Below the pieces are notes generated by a model that was not told where the DNA came from, did not search any database, and saw only the letters and a list, made by a program, of their open reading frames with translations. 64,000 nucleotides of DNA from Acanthaster planci (taxonomy: Eukaryota > Echinodermata > Asteroidea > Valvatida > Acanthasteridae). Shown here piece by piece: positions 11,935 to 23,600 of the stretch (the first letter of the stretch is position 1; every line of letters begins with the position of its first letter). Position numbers and translations under genes: made by a program. The stretch spans positions 659,851 through 723,850 of the forward strand of contig NW_019091396.1 in the NCBI RefSeq assembly GCF_001949145.1, given 5' to 3'.

Positions 11935-12560
11935 TCCCAAGCTGGACCAAGAGAGGGCACAATTTTCCTAGCAACACAGGCTCTTTCGGGTGCACTGAAC
12001 TAATTCAAGTCCCATTGAAAAAAATCGACCACGGTTGCAGCCCCGGTGCAGGCAATCGAAGTCCCCCAGGCTTCTAAAACAAAAAACATTGTTTTTTGGG
12101 GGGGTCATTCATAAATTTTTAATTATCCACCAAAAAAAACCGAACTCACTCCCAAAAGTGAACGTTCCCAAATCTGTGAGCAACCATTTTTGAATGACAT
12201 CCCTCTACGTTATCAGGCTCCTGGGGCACTTTTTCAATAATTTTTTTCTATGCTTTGCCCTGGGAAAGTGGGATGGGAGCCCTTGAATCTAGAGAGTTCA
12301 TTCTGGGACATTCTTACACAATCCCACAATTTCTTGGGTCACACAATCTCCTCCTTTTCAAATAAACGGTAAGGGTACTTTTTGAGTGCCTCTTCCTGGC
12401 GGAGAATTCCCCTTGAATTGAGCAGTGCGCTCTTTTGGTTGGAGCCGCACTTCGCTGGTTCTAAGAAATGCAAGGTTGCGGTCACAATGAGCACTCCAAT
12501 ATGGATCTTTCCAACCGGTGAGGGGGTGCTTCCGATCGAGGTGGATTGGTGTAAATTCAC
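11935..12560. repeat. Dispersed repeat family A, copy 2
   Basis: It contains AGCTGGACCAAGAGAGGG at the left, then ACTAATTCAAGTCCCATTG (inverse of the motif in copy 1). The right-hand block is CTTTCCAACCGGTGAGGGGG followed by TGCTTCCGATCGAGGTGGAT. It is more diverged than copy 1, with a poly-T/G tract inside. A perfect TGACGTCA lies just outside the left border at 11907-11914. Confidence 0.55.
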
Positions 12561-13034
12561 CGGCGTCAGCAGCTGATTTAAATATTCTGAAGTGTCACTT
12601 GTTTTATCCTTTTATATTGATATTTGATTAATGGAAGATTAACAAGATCACAGGATTTTATGATGGGTGCCTCAAACTACCGAACATTGCACTGTGGATT
12701 GCCTGCCGCCTTCACCTGAAGCATTCGACGCCCACATATCCGGAAGTGTTGACATGTGCGCACTGTCCAAATTCAGTCTGTTGAATACAGAAATTCTGGC
12801 GTGCAGCTTATAATACAGAAATACAACCAATCAGGCTCCTCAGCTGTACATCATATTCGTCATAAGTGAGTAAAGCCCAGCAAATCACAATAAAGCAATG
12901 TCATATCAATATCAATAATTCCGAGGTGTCACATTGCAATAAGCCATTTTCGAGTTAAATTTGAATAAAATCTGGTACAATGAGTTATCTGATTGCACAT
13001 GAACATAGCAATTTGAATTCCTCAGACTAAAGAC

Positions 13035-13206
13035 ACTGTTGCTATACCTCGTGATTCGGGGCAAGCTTTTGCTCAGCGACCACCATCTCTGGAATGGACT
13101 GGTTCCTTTGTGCCCTTCTTTTCCATTTAGAACAGTGTATTGTTGCAAGGCGTCTCTTATGTAACTAAGGAAAAGCTTGCCCCGAATCACGAGGTATAGC
13201 AACAGT
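13035..13206. repeat. Inverted repeat with 36-bp perfect arms
   Basis: Arms 13035-13070 and 13171-13206 are exact reverse complements (ACTGTTGCTATACCTCGTGA at the outer left end) and enclose about 100 bases of unrelated sequence. This is the structure of a MITE or fold-back element. No transposase-like reading frame lies between the arms. Confidence 0.8.
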
Positions 13207-13445
13207 GGCTATAATATGGAGAATTCCAATGGTTATGTTCACGGGAATTTAAAGAACTCAGTGTACCAGATTATTTAGATTTAACCCGCAAAAGGCTTAT
13301 TAGTAGTGTTGAATTACCTGTACATGTCACTGTCAACATGTAGGAATTGAGGTATAGGCCTAACTGACCCTCTTTCTACTTCTCTTCAGATCACGGAGTA
13401 GGAAAAGAGCAGAACTTGCTTCCAGTTTTTAATGACAACTTCAGA

Positions 13446-13523
13446 CAGGCCTGGATCCAGGGATGGGGTCGAAACCCCCCCCCGTCTTTGTGTCCCCCCC
13501 CCCAATAGCTGGATCCGCCCCTG
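13446..13523. mobile_element. Tiny hAT-like non-autonomous element
   Basis: The left end CAGGCCTGGATCCAG and the reverse complement of the right end, CAGGGGCGGATCCAG, match at 12 of 15 bases. The right end is the classic hAT-type terminus seen in many animal genomes. The 78-base body has two poly-C runs and no coding capacity. No clear 8-bp target duplication was found. Confidence 0.5.
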
Positions 13524-14590
13524 CAAAGTGAAGCTGCAAGCTATCACACTCAATCCCCTCATTCTCTGGCTACAACTTGTGCCCTTGAAGACAAACTGGC
13601 GATCTAGGCCTGCCGAGCTTGAACACGCCTGCAAAAGCTCCCATAGCATGACATGCCACTGATGACAAACCAGCCGTCAGACTTGATCGGAAATGAATTA
13701 TGCTCGCGTAAGGACGCCCACGCGCCAGCGGCCATGACTTGCCCAGTTCATGCCGTTGTACTGTACAAATATACACGAACTTAATGCTTCACATACTCCC
13801 AAATCTGTCACGGTGGCTCAAAGTGCGATGGGCCAGTCAAGGTTACATCTTGTTTACTGCATGCCATCAGCACACGGAATATTTCCTTGGATGTGTAATC
13901 CTCCGTGATGTTCAGGGGGCTGTCTGATCTTAGCGTACAAACATGCCTGTGGGACTGTAAACGCAGGTTCTTGGTAGGATTTGGGGGGTTACATTTCTGA
14001 CAAGCATAACACAAGGACTTGTTTGTCTGTCACTTGTGAATATAAATTTTTAAATACAGAAATATCTTGGTTTATTTTATCGTGATACAACGCTTCTCAC
14101 TTGAAAAAAAAGGTTTAATTAAAACTAAAACAGAGCAACAAAGAGATTGAAACAGAGAAGCTGTTTTGAGTGTAAGTGTAAGTTGCCTACCCACACTGGC
14201 CAATACTGTCATTCCCCAGCTGTACCTATTTAATAAATAAACCAAATTAAGATGCATATCACCATTTTTTAACACGGCCTGATAGTAACAAGTTATTATT
14301 CAATGTGGCCCCAAAGCAAGGGTTTTTAATGGTTTAATTCGACTTCCATGCTGACAATTTATTTATCTTTTTTTTCACCACCCTGCGCATACGAAGGGCA
14401 GAGGAAGTACTGCGCAATGATGGTGCAATCCTGGCATACCGGTGTCTGCAGTAAATTCATCAAGCGTGTAGTTTGCGCCCCGCAGTCGCTCACTGCAGTT
14501 TCATTGTGTGCCACACCTTCAGTGGCCAGTTTTTCAGCGTGCCACGTTGAGTTGTTTTGAAATCGTACCGAGTCGGTGCAACCCTTGCAG

Positions 14591-14624
14591 ATCTGTCTGT
14601 CTGTCTGTCTGTTGAGGAGGCAGG
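14591..14624 (+). promoter_or_regulatory. 5' leader with a (CTGT)5 tract next to the start codon
   Basis: A perfect (CTGT)5 microsatellite occupies 14593-14612, only 12 bases before the chosen ATG at 14625 (context CAGGATGG). The bases before it read CAACCCTTGCAG, which could be a 3' splice site. The leader may therefore be spliced at 14591 from an upstream non-coding exon. Confidence 0.4.
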
Positions 14625-17600
14625 ATGGCATCCAAGGAGCAGCACCTACAGGCCCCCCGGCAGAAAATGGCTCTGGTGACCGCATTCAACTTGGTCAAGA
14701 AGCAGGCGGCGACGAGCAAAGGCAGCACTGAACCGGAACAAATTGAAGGTGCATTCATCCACGCGGTGTCTTTTCCAAGACTTGCCTGAAGAAATATTGC
14801 ATGTATATACCTTTCCGAAAATGCAGATTTAAACTGTGAACGTGCAAATTTATTGACATTCTTTCAATAATAATAATTCTATGGGATCATAGACAGAGCT
14901 CTTCACGAAGTCTCAAGGAATGGTATATAAAAAAATGAGTGTGTATGAGTGCAATGGTAAGAATAATTTCACGACGTGGCAGACGATGTGTTCGATTCCC
15001 GCCTTCACCTTGTGAGATCTAACATTTCAGCTGTCTTCATGGTAAAAATAATGAAATTATTCTTACCATTACACTAATAAGAAATATTTATAAACCCTCT
15101 TCCGGTTAAAAGAGCAATTAACGTCAGTCATTTTGCGAACAGAGTCGTGTCCGCAGCGCCACCCACTGTACTGGGCAATGTGTTTCTGGCCATGCATTAT
15201 TTTCCTCTTTTTCTTTTATTGTGAATGACATAACAAGGGGCGGGAACTTGTCAGGTGAGTGAAGTTCTATTCAACGGGTACCGTTGAATAATTCAATGCT
15301 CTGTGATCTACAATCTACCAATCAGATCACGGAGATTTATCCAGGTATTGTATAAAACATTCGGTTTTTCATCTAAAATTATTACCACAGCAGGCAAGTG
15401 AAATTTTGTTTGTATAGGCCTAATGTATAAATAAATCCTTTAGATATCTGCCTGGATAAAACCCTGCATCGCCTACGAATTTCTTGTCACCGTTGATAGA
15501 TGGAACAATCATCAACCAATTTACATGCAGAGTAGATCCCTTTTAGTGTTGCGGCCATGTGCACGACGTGGCGCGCCGTGACATAATATGAATAATTTTT
15601 GCACATCATGATCAATGATCTGCCATTAGATGACACTGCTTTTTTCCCTAGGTTTATGCCAAAACGCGTTGATGAGCCTTGATCTTGTGCATAATAATGG
15701 CTTTATCTTTTGATGGGTCGTATATATAAGACAAGTCGAGATTTCAAGTGGATCCCTCACTCACTGTTATCGGGAAAACTCGTGAAGTGACCACCAGAAA
15801 ACGATCTAAACTTAGGTTTGAATTTAGATAATGTTTTCTGGTGGTCACTTCGCGAGTTTTCCCAGGTACCTGGTAGGTTTGAAGGGGATAAACATAGGTC
15901 TCACAATATCAAGCCACAAAATAATGTTGAGCATGAGTGCCAATACAACTCGGCCCATCTTGCGCGTAAACTGTTTTCATAAACATGTACAGTGCGGATA
16001 ATAAGACAGATTGAGTTTCTTCATCCATGAAAATTGCTTGTAAACGCATTCAAGTTTCAAAGACTACGATGCCATTCACAAGTGAATGGACTATTGAAGG
16101 TGTCTGACAGACCGAAATAGCAGGGGCTTTAAGCTACATGTACATGAGCAAAATATGCAAAATGGTGTACCACAATCAATCTGATCAGGTCCCTAATTGT
16201 TACTTTCATCTGATGAAATTGGGGACGGAAACCTTCACAGATCACCAGAGAAAGTAGTTGTCTGTGTACCAGGAATTGTGAAACCTATTCTCTAAACAGC
16301 ATCTAATTAAAATGAGATCATCAAAACCAATGGAAACCTGGAGTTTTCATTTTAAAATTTATTGAAACTTTGCTAAGCCTTGCACTTTTTAAAACTATAC
16401 TCGATTTTATTATTCCGAGTAACTGGTACCTACAAGTCAACATTTAAACATTTGAACAAGATCGGGTAGTGCTAAAATGTTTGCACTCATTGCAACTGTA
16501 CCATCACTACCAGAAACAGTGGAGAAAACGACAAGGAGCAGATATCCCTTGTTGGTACTTTTATTTCGCTGGTGTGCAAAAATTTTTTAGACTTGAGCCT
16601 TCACCTGTTCAAAAGGAGGCTCCTTTTTAAAAGTGAACATTAAAGTATAAAACCAGCGAACGCTACATGATGCACTTCAGTTAGGACTGGGTGCCACAGA
16701 GATGTACATTGTATATTCAGACAGTTATAGATTACCAGGGTCAGCTGCGGGAATTGGTGCTTGGTACATGATAAGACCAAGGGCACTAACCATGACTAGA
16801 ATGTGGAAGTTTGAACTTCATTTACGTCGAGGAAATCAAAGTGGGCTTTGGTGGAAGTTGACGATATCTTTACACGTTTACTTCCTTTCCCCGCTTGCCT
16901 CTCTGATTTTGTTCACTTTTGTTTTGTTTTGTTGACTCGAAAAGTAGATGTATTATGACTTTGTGTAATTAAAAACCCCTTATTAGGGTGATATCTCATA
17001 TCACTGAGAACGAAGTAGCAGAATAGTAGTCTAGCATTCCACCTGCCATCACGGAAAGTTCTGCCCTTTTTTAAAAAAAGGTTCGAGATTCGTCGTCATT
17101 GTGGGGGCGGGGGAATCATCAGGTCAAGGGGGTACCCGCCGAAAAAGTTAAATAACAAGCGAAAAGGGGCGGGGGCCGAAAGATATAACATGAAGAAAAA
17201 GGGATGGAAGTGGATTTAAACCCCCCACTTTGCTAGGGGGGGAATCCGAAACTGACCCTTCTACTGGTAACGGTTTAATGGAGGAATAAAATACGAACGG
17301 TATAATTGCTAATGATGCTTTGCCCCCCCCCCCGAAAAAAATACTAGTAACTCCCATGACGAGATACTAGTATTTTTTTTCCTGTTATATTATCAAAGTA
17401 ATAATTTACTTCATTGAACGAATTGAATCTTGAACAATAAGAGAGGTGGGCAAGACTGCATAACAAGTCGAGGGAAACGTCTTGAACGTCCAAGTGCGCC
17501 ACGTCTGGGACTTAACTCCAAAAATTATGCAGTGAATGTGCATATCCTGTTCGTGTGGGGTACAGAGGCTTATAAGGGCCAATTGCAATTTTTTTCCGAG

Positions 17601-20600
17601 TAATTATCTCGCTGTGGCGAGTTATAAGATCTTGCTGCGGTGTCAAATTGTTTTCCCGCCGCAGTGATTCGTCAGTCCTATTCTACGGAAGCGTATAATG
17701 GCCACTTGCAAAAAAAAGACTTTCGAGATACTATCTGTCCGCGGCGACTTACTATCTCGCTGCGGCAAGTTACTATCTCGCCGTGGCGACTTACTATCTC
17801 TCCACGGCAACTTACTGTCTCGCCGTGGCGAGTTATTATCTCTCCACGGCAACTTACTGTCTCGCCGTGGCGAGTTATTATCTCGCCGCGGCGAAGTTAG
17901 CTAAAACTAGCTCAACTGGCTGCATATTAAGATTCAGTCTAGATACCCATTTATTCTGACCACTCTTATAATCAAGGGTCCTGTATCCCAATGTCCACGT
18001 GACCAACACTCCCCAGATTTCCGGGAATAGTCGAACTATTCCGAACTTATCCTGTCCGTATTAAATTCAGTTTAACGTCAACACTTTTTCATGAATGCTC
18101 CTCAAAATTGTAAAATTGTTACAAAGATTAAAAGGAGTAAAATTGGTAGCAAAATGAGTAAAGGGAGAAGAAAAAGACCATTCGGATGGTATCGGTAATA
18201 TTCGGGTATTTCCGGCCGCATCTGTACCAAGAATTTTGTGAACTGTCCGGGTTATATCGATCGGAGTACTCCCCATATGGGAAGCAGAACTAGGGTCGAA
18301 AAGATAAATGGAAAGCATTTTTCTAATTGAGCGTATTTTAAAGCGAAAGTCATTTTTAAAAACTTCGTAATTTAGAAATTTGGAGTATATTTTTCGAAAG
18401 CAGAACGAAATTTAAGGATTTAATACATTTAGATTTGAATGAAATTTTAAAGAGTAGATGAATTTTCATTGACGCAGCGTATTTTCTAGATTCAAAGGGA
18501 TTTTAAAGGAACATACAGTCCAAAAAAAGACTGGAACGAAGTCTTAAAGTCCAAACTTTTTTTCAGATTGAAATAAAATATTTTTTACAGAACAGACTGA
18601 ACAAATTTAGAAAATAGGATCACTTTTTCAGCGTAAAGCAGTTTTTCAATGCACGTATTTTACACAAATTCTCGTGCCATCCTAACTGAGAGAGCATCCA
18701 AATTAGCATAAATCCAAGTTAATAAGCAACAACGAATAGAAGCAACTTGTGAAAACTTCGTTAAAACAATCTTGGAAAATATGCTTCACTTTTTCAAAAC
18801 AATTATTTAGGAAACACTTAGGTTTTTCAGGCAAGTCTCGTGTGCACAGAGGCATTGAGTGTTGTCTGTATATTCTCTTTCTTAATTTTTTACCAAGCAG
18901 ATGTTTCAAAAGCATAAACATTGTCTCAACAGTCTCAACTAAGCTTTTGCCTCAGGGGGACAATGATCCAATGAGCAAATATTGCTCATTGGATCTTCCA
19001 TTAAGCCAGGTAGAGAGACATTGGTTGCTTGTTCGGCTAAAAACACCGCTCGTGCCCCAAGTGCGTTGTACCAAAACTGCCCGGCCGAATAACGACTAGT
19101 CTTTGTCAAGACGTTGTTGTGTTCTTGATACGCGAGAGGGCGTTCACAAGACGAAAAGCTGGAACGCACGAACCACAACTAGCCACGCCAGCAACAACGT
19201 CTTTGGAAGTTCGCGAAATCATGGAGCTGTAAAAAGGGGAAATCTTGGGGGAAAGGGGGGGTACTCAGCTCACCATTGCTCGCTGCACATGCGTTACTTA
19301 CGAATGCAGGTACAGGTGCGGTGCTTCCTACCCCCAGAACTAGAACTGTGGGGACGCTTGGGAGCGGGGCCGTCTCGGACGGGCCCACACAGTTCTCTGC
19401 GGCCAGTGGGGGTACGGTGCTTCCCATTTTCGGCAGTTCACGCACGCACATATAACAGCCACGATCGTGTGATAAAATAAAATGTTCGGGATTTTTTCCT
19501 TCTACATTTCACTTTTTAGCACTTTCACTGTCTAATGTTATAACATTTGAAGGCCAGGAAAATTAGTGTTCTCCGAATTCTTTTAACAGTTAGGCCTACA
19601 GTGTATAACTTAAGCTCCACATGCCTACACCCAGGCCTGCCATGGGGGTAGAATCTACCTCCATGGGCCTACCATATAAGAGTGTTGTTTGAACCACAGA
19701 GCAAGAAAATAAGAGTGCTGTTTGAATACTTGGCTGTGAAATTTGAATCAAAAGAATTGTTGCATAGCGTGGTTTGAAAAATTAGATTTCTGCCTTATGT
19801 TTGTCTGACAGTGTCATCAGCTTTATGCAAATGAAGATCCCGTGAAGTGGAAAAGTATCAATTCCTTGAAGGAAGTGACTTTCACTTCAGCCAGTTAATA
19901 AAAAAGATTCTTTTTCTCTCTTTTTTAAGTTGCCATGTCCTTTTTCTTCAACGTCAAACTTGCTTCACTGCGGGTTCCCTTTCCTGCTCAGAGTGGCAGT
20001 CTTCAGGGACTTCAAATGTACAGCTGGAAGTGAATGGTTTCATTTGAATTGTCTTGTCTTTATTTTGTAGACATGCCAGAAGAACTGAAGAAAGTGGATC
20101 TACAGTTACCGCCCCCAAAGGAAGTCAAATCAATAGGTAATGCCATCTTAATTTCCTGCTGCATTCTCAGTTTATAACACTGTCCAAAATGCTGCAGCTG
20201 TTTCGAGTTAAAAATCAAATCATAATTTGTACCCTACTAATCTGTTTTGAAGTTTATCTTGCTTTTGAATTTTGTGCCTGAGTCAAAGTTTGCTTCATTA
20301 AAGATCATGTGGAATGAAGTTTTTATAAGCCATTTTGTTGTATGCAGTCCAGTCCATAATTATAGAGAATGCAACTAACCGTGTAGAAATGCTGAGGTGA
20401 TGGGATTCATAATATTGTTCCTTCCTACAGCTGATTTTCCATCCCTTTCGGGCACAGCCTCCTGCAAGTTCCCCATCCCAGCTTTCATTAAGACCGATTT
20501 TAGCATCAATGCCAAGCACGGCGGCGGTACAGCACTGGTACTGATCACGAGTCTGTATGACCTCAACTACTTGACTTTCACTTCGGAGCTCTGTCTGATC

Positions 20601-23600
20601 CGCTGCGGTTTTGACGGCAACCATTATGGCTACACCTCCCTGGCCAAGGGAGGCAGCCACTCGATATACAGGTACATCCGCATGCACACGGATTCAGAAG
20701 GCCACTTGACACCCTGTGTACGATTTGGGTTCTCTAGGGCAACGGTTGTCTCAAACATTGCACAGATGGGGCACTGTGGGAGTGGGGCAGTCTTCAAAGG
20801 TCCCAAAGCGGAAGGCGGCACCAGTACAGCAACCTTCAAACCTGGCATCTCTTCAGTCAGTCAAGACAAGTATGGCAAAGCTTGGTTGGTTCTTTGTAGT
20901 GCTGCTGGGCAGAAGGGTTCACGTCCCTGCAATGCCTACTTTGTTGCTTTTGGGTACAAACCCAATGAAATGGTCGTGCATTCCATTGCTGGTGAGGTTT
21001 GCGATGATCTGTGGAAGTTTGGCTGCTCCAGCTCAGAATCCGATACCAAGTTAGCTTCTTCTGGTGAAGGAGATGAGTTTGAGTTCACGTGTAGCTCTTC
21101 AGATGATGAGGAGAAGCAAGAGGAGAGTACATTTGGTCAACCCGTTGGAGAGCTTGAGATTACTGGACCGTCTGAGAGTCGATACTGCATCTTGTGCTCG
21201 GATGGCAGTGACGATCTTAAAAATCTGGCAAAAGTTATCCATACCCAGGCTTTCCGTGGGACAACCCCTACAACTCTTGTGGAGGATATCTCCATATATG
21301 CAGATCATACACTACTTGTCATGTGCTCTTGTAGCATGGGAGATTACAACATGACCTCATCTGCCCTGTATCTGGTGACCATCCAAAACTGGGGGATCAA
21401 CAGCTCATTCATCTCTGGAAGTTCTGGCTTGTCTGGTAATGGTAATGAATGGACCGTGTCAGCTGAGAGCAACAAGCTGGTCATTGTTGGTCCCGATGCC
21501 CCTTGCCGCTACAGCTTCTTGTCGACTATTCCAGAAGATGCTTCCAGCCCACAAGAGAGGTGCGCCCAAGATTCCTGCTTGGCCACCGGCCTGGAGACCA
21601 AGTACCGGGGAGCAGTGCACCTCAAGGGCACAAGCATCACCGGGTGGGTGTCCAGAATGTCACAGGTCAGGATCATGATCAACGGCCACACAATCGAGCT
21701 GGTGGAAGTGGGTCAGCTCTTGGAACAGCCTGATGGTAGACTGGGATTCCAGAGGGAGTTGAGTGAGGATGAGAACAGCCCAGGCCTGAAGCTGCTGCAG
21801 GTATTTGGAGTGACCACTGACATCAGTAAGTGATCACCCAGGTCTAATTGTGTAGAACTGCTTATCAAATACAAGAGAATCACTAATGAAGCAACTTCAT
21901 TTGATAACAGAATTTTGAACATTTTAACAGGTAGAAATCCTGAGTGATTGTTTGATTTTTGGCAAATCAAAGGTATGACTCTGCATCACTCTAAGTTATA
22001 CGCATTGTTAAGGCCTTGTGGGTTTTTTTTGAGATTTTGTCTGATTGGATTGAACTATTTTTACATATGTGGAAATGGCATGTAAGAAGGTCTCTAAATT
22101 GGTGTCTGAACTGAATAATATCAGCATTAAGTTTTTAATGTACTGGTCACTAAATTATCCTTTAACAACTACTCTCTGTGTATTCCAAATGGACACCACA
22201 ATATGCTTTCTTAATTTTTTATTTACCTCTACTGGTTATGAAGGATATCTGGATATTAAGCATTTTGCCTCCACCTGTGACATCAGTATGAATTTGCCTA
22301 ACGTTTCAACTTCACACTGAATTTTCTGAAAGACTTCAACTGAAGTTTTGAATCTGTACTGTAAAATGAATTTCTGGTGTAGATAATGAACCAGTCAGCG
22401 TGGAACTGGATGGTTCACCCCATCGCATTGTGAACCAACCACCTGGGGTCCTGTGTGCTGTCAATCTGGGAGGATCCATGTACGAAGCCCTCAACAAAGT
22501 GGTCTTCTATGAGACTGAGAAAACGTTCAAGGTGACAGACAAAGAAGATGGTAAGTTGAGGCCGAAAGCCCGCTTAATTGACTTACAAGGGGTAACTTCA
22601 TCAGAAGCTCCCACAGGTAAACATCCGAAGCTACCAAGGGTAAACATATGGTAACATTTGACAACAGTTTGGAGAAATAATGTCAAAAAACTTAAAGTGG
22701 GTCAAATGTGTCTTAACTTTCGTGGCAACACTGTAAGTTATTGAGAATGCTTTCCATAGTCATGACGTTCAGTGTAACATTTAAGCCCAAGATGAGGGGG
22801 TAAAGAAAGAGATTAGGAAATGAACCTATGAAATAAAACATCACAAGGAGAAATCTAATTGGGAAAACGAGAGACTAAGCCGAGCTCATGCCAATTTTTC
22901 GGTAGCACCACGCTCACATACATGTATGCGTGGATGCATAAGCTTGAGGCACCTGCACAATTAGACTTGAAATCAATCATACTTGTCCTCTGGCGCCAAT
23001 GGGCCAGGGCTGCACCATTAATATTAAAACCCTGCTTTCCATTCAACATGCTGCAGTCCACGATGTCTAATGGCATGGTAGAAGACGCACTTGGGTATTG
23101 GGGCCGAAGTTGCACTGAATGTTAGTCATGGCAGTTTATTTGCTGAGTTAGTCCCTTATTGTTTTATCAAGTAAATAAGTGTCTATTAAACAAATTCAAG
23201 TGAACATCTCCAGATTCATTAATCTAAACAAACGTCTCAGCTTTGAAGTGGGCTAGTACCCGGTGTGTTGTTTGTTGAGACACATTTTTAGTTATATTCC
23301 ATTCAATCAATGGTTGCTTTTTTTTTGTATCAACAGGCATTCAGTGCCTGAGAAAGTTTGACTCTCTCATAAGGTCTGAAGACAATCTGTACAGTATGAT
23401 GACCAACACCTATGACGGATTTCTCTATGGCACATGCAACGAAACCCATCCAGAGTTTGCCGACAGGATGGTGTACAAGGCGAGTCAGTTGAACGGACTT
23501 TGAAAAACTGAAGTGGCATCTCTTGGGAAGGCTAACAGGCCCATGTTCAGAGTTCCAACTTGAGTAGAAAGACATAAGATGAACACAGAGCAACTCATGC

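Larger units (their letters stand above)
12561..14590. other. Intergenic spacer upstream of the NACHT/TPR gene
   Basis: Apart from the 36-bp-arm inverted repeat and the hAT-like element, no gene is recognised. The DNA just before 14591 should contain the promoter or a 5' UTR intron of the next gene, but no TATA or initiator can be assigned with confidence. Confidence 0.4.
14625..20136 (+). other. Exons 1-2: short basic/proline N-terminus, separated by a 5.3-kb intron
   Basis: Exon 1 (14625-14748) encodes a basic, probably helical start, MASKEQHLQAPRQKMALVTA and onward, with Lys and Gln clusters. Exon 2 (20071-20136) adds a 22-residue linker with the tract LQLPPPKEVK. Both junctions are phase 1 and fit exon 3. 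No signal peptide is seen. Exon 1 is the least certain exon because it has no domain match; its support is phase, the GTGCAT donor and a good start context. Confidence 0.6.

Noticed and set aside
14359-14685. 108-codon minus-strand frame containing repeated Asp-Arg-Gln-Thr
   Set aside because: The repeat is just the (CTGT)5 microsatellite read in reverse; no other support.
17741-17889. CRISPR-like direct repeats
   Set aside because: Units are contiguous without unique spacers and the genome is eukaryotic.
17640-17904. Open frames with a seven-residue repeat (LLSRRGE/LLSLHGN)
   Set aside because: They come from the 21-bp minisatellite; the frame is open on both strands only because of repeat composition.
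20298-20687. 129-codon minus-strand frame overlapping exon 3
   Set aside because: It overlaps the conserved, in-phase + strand exon and has no family features.
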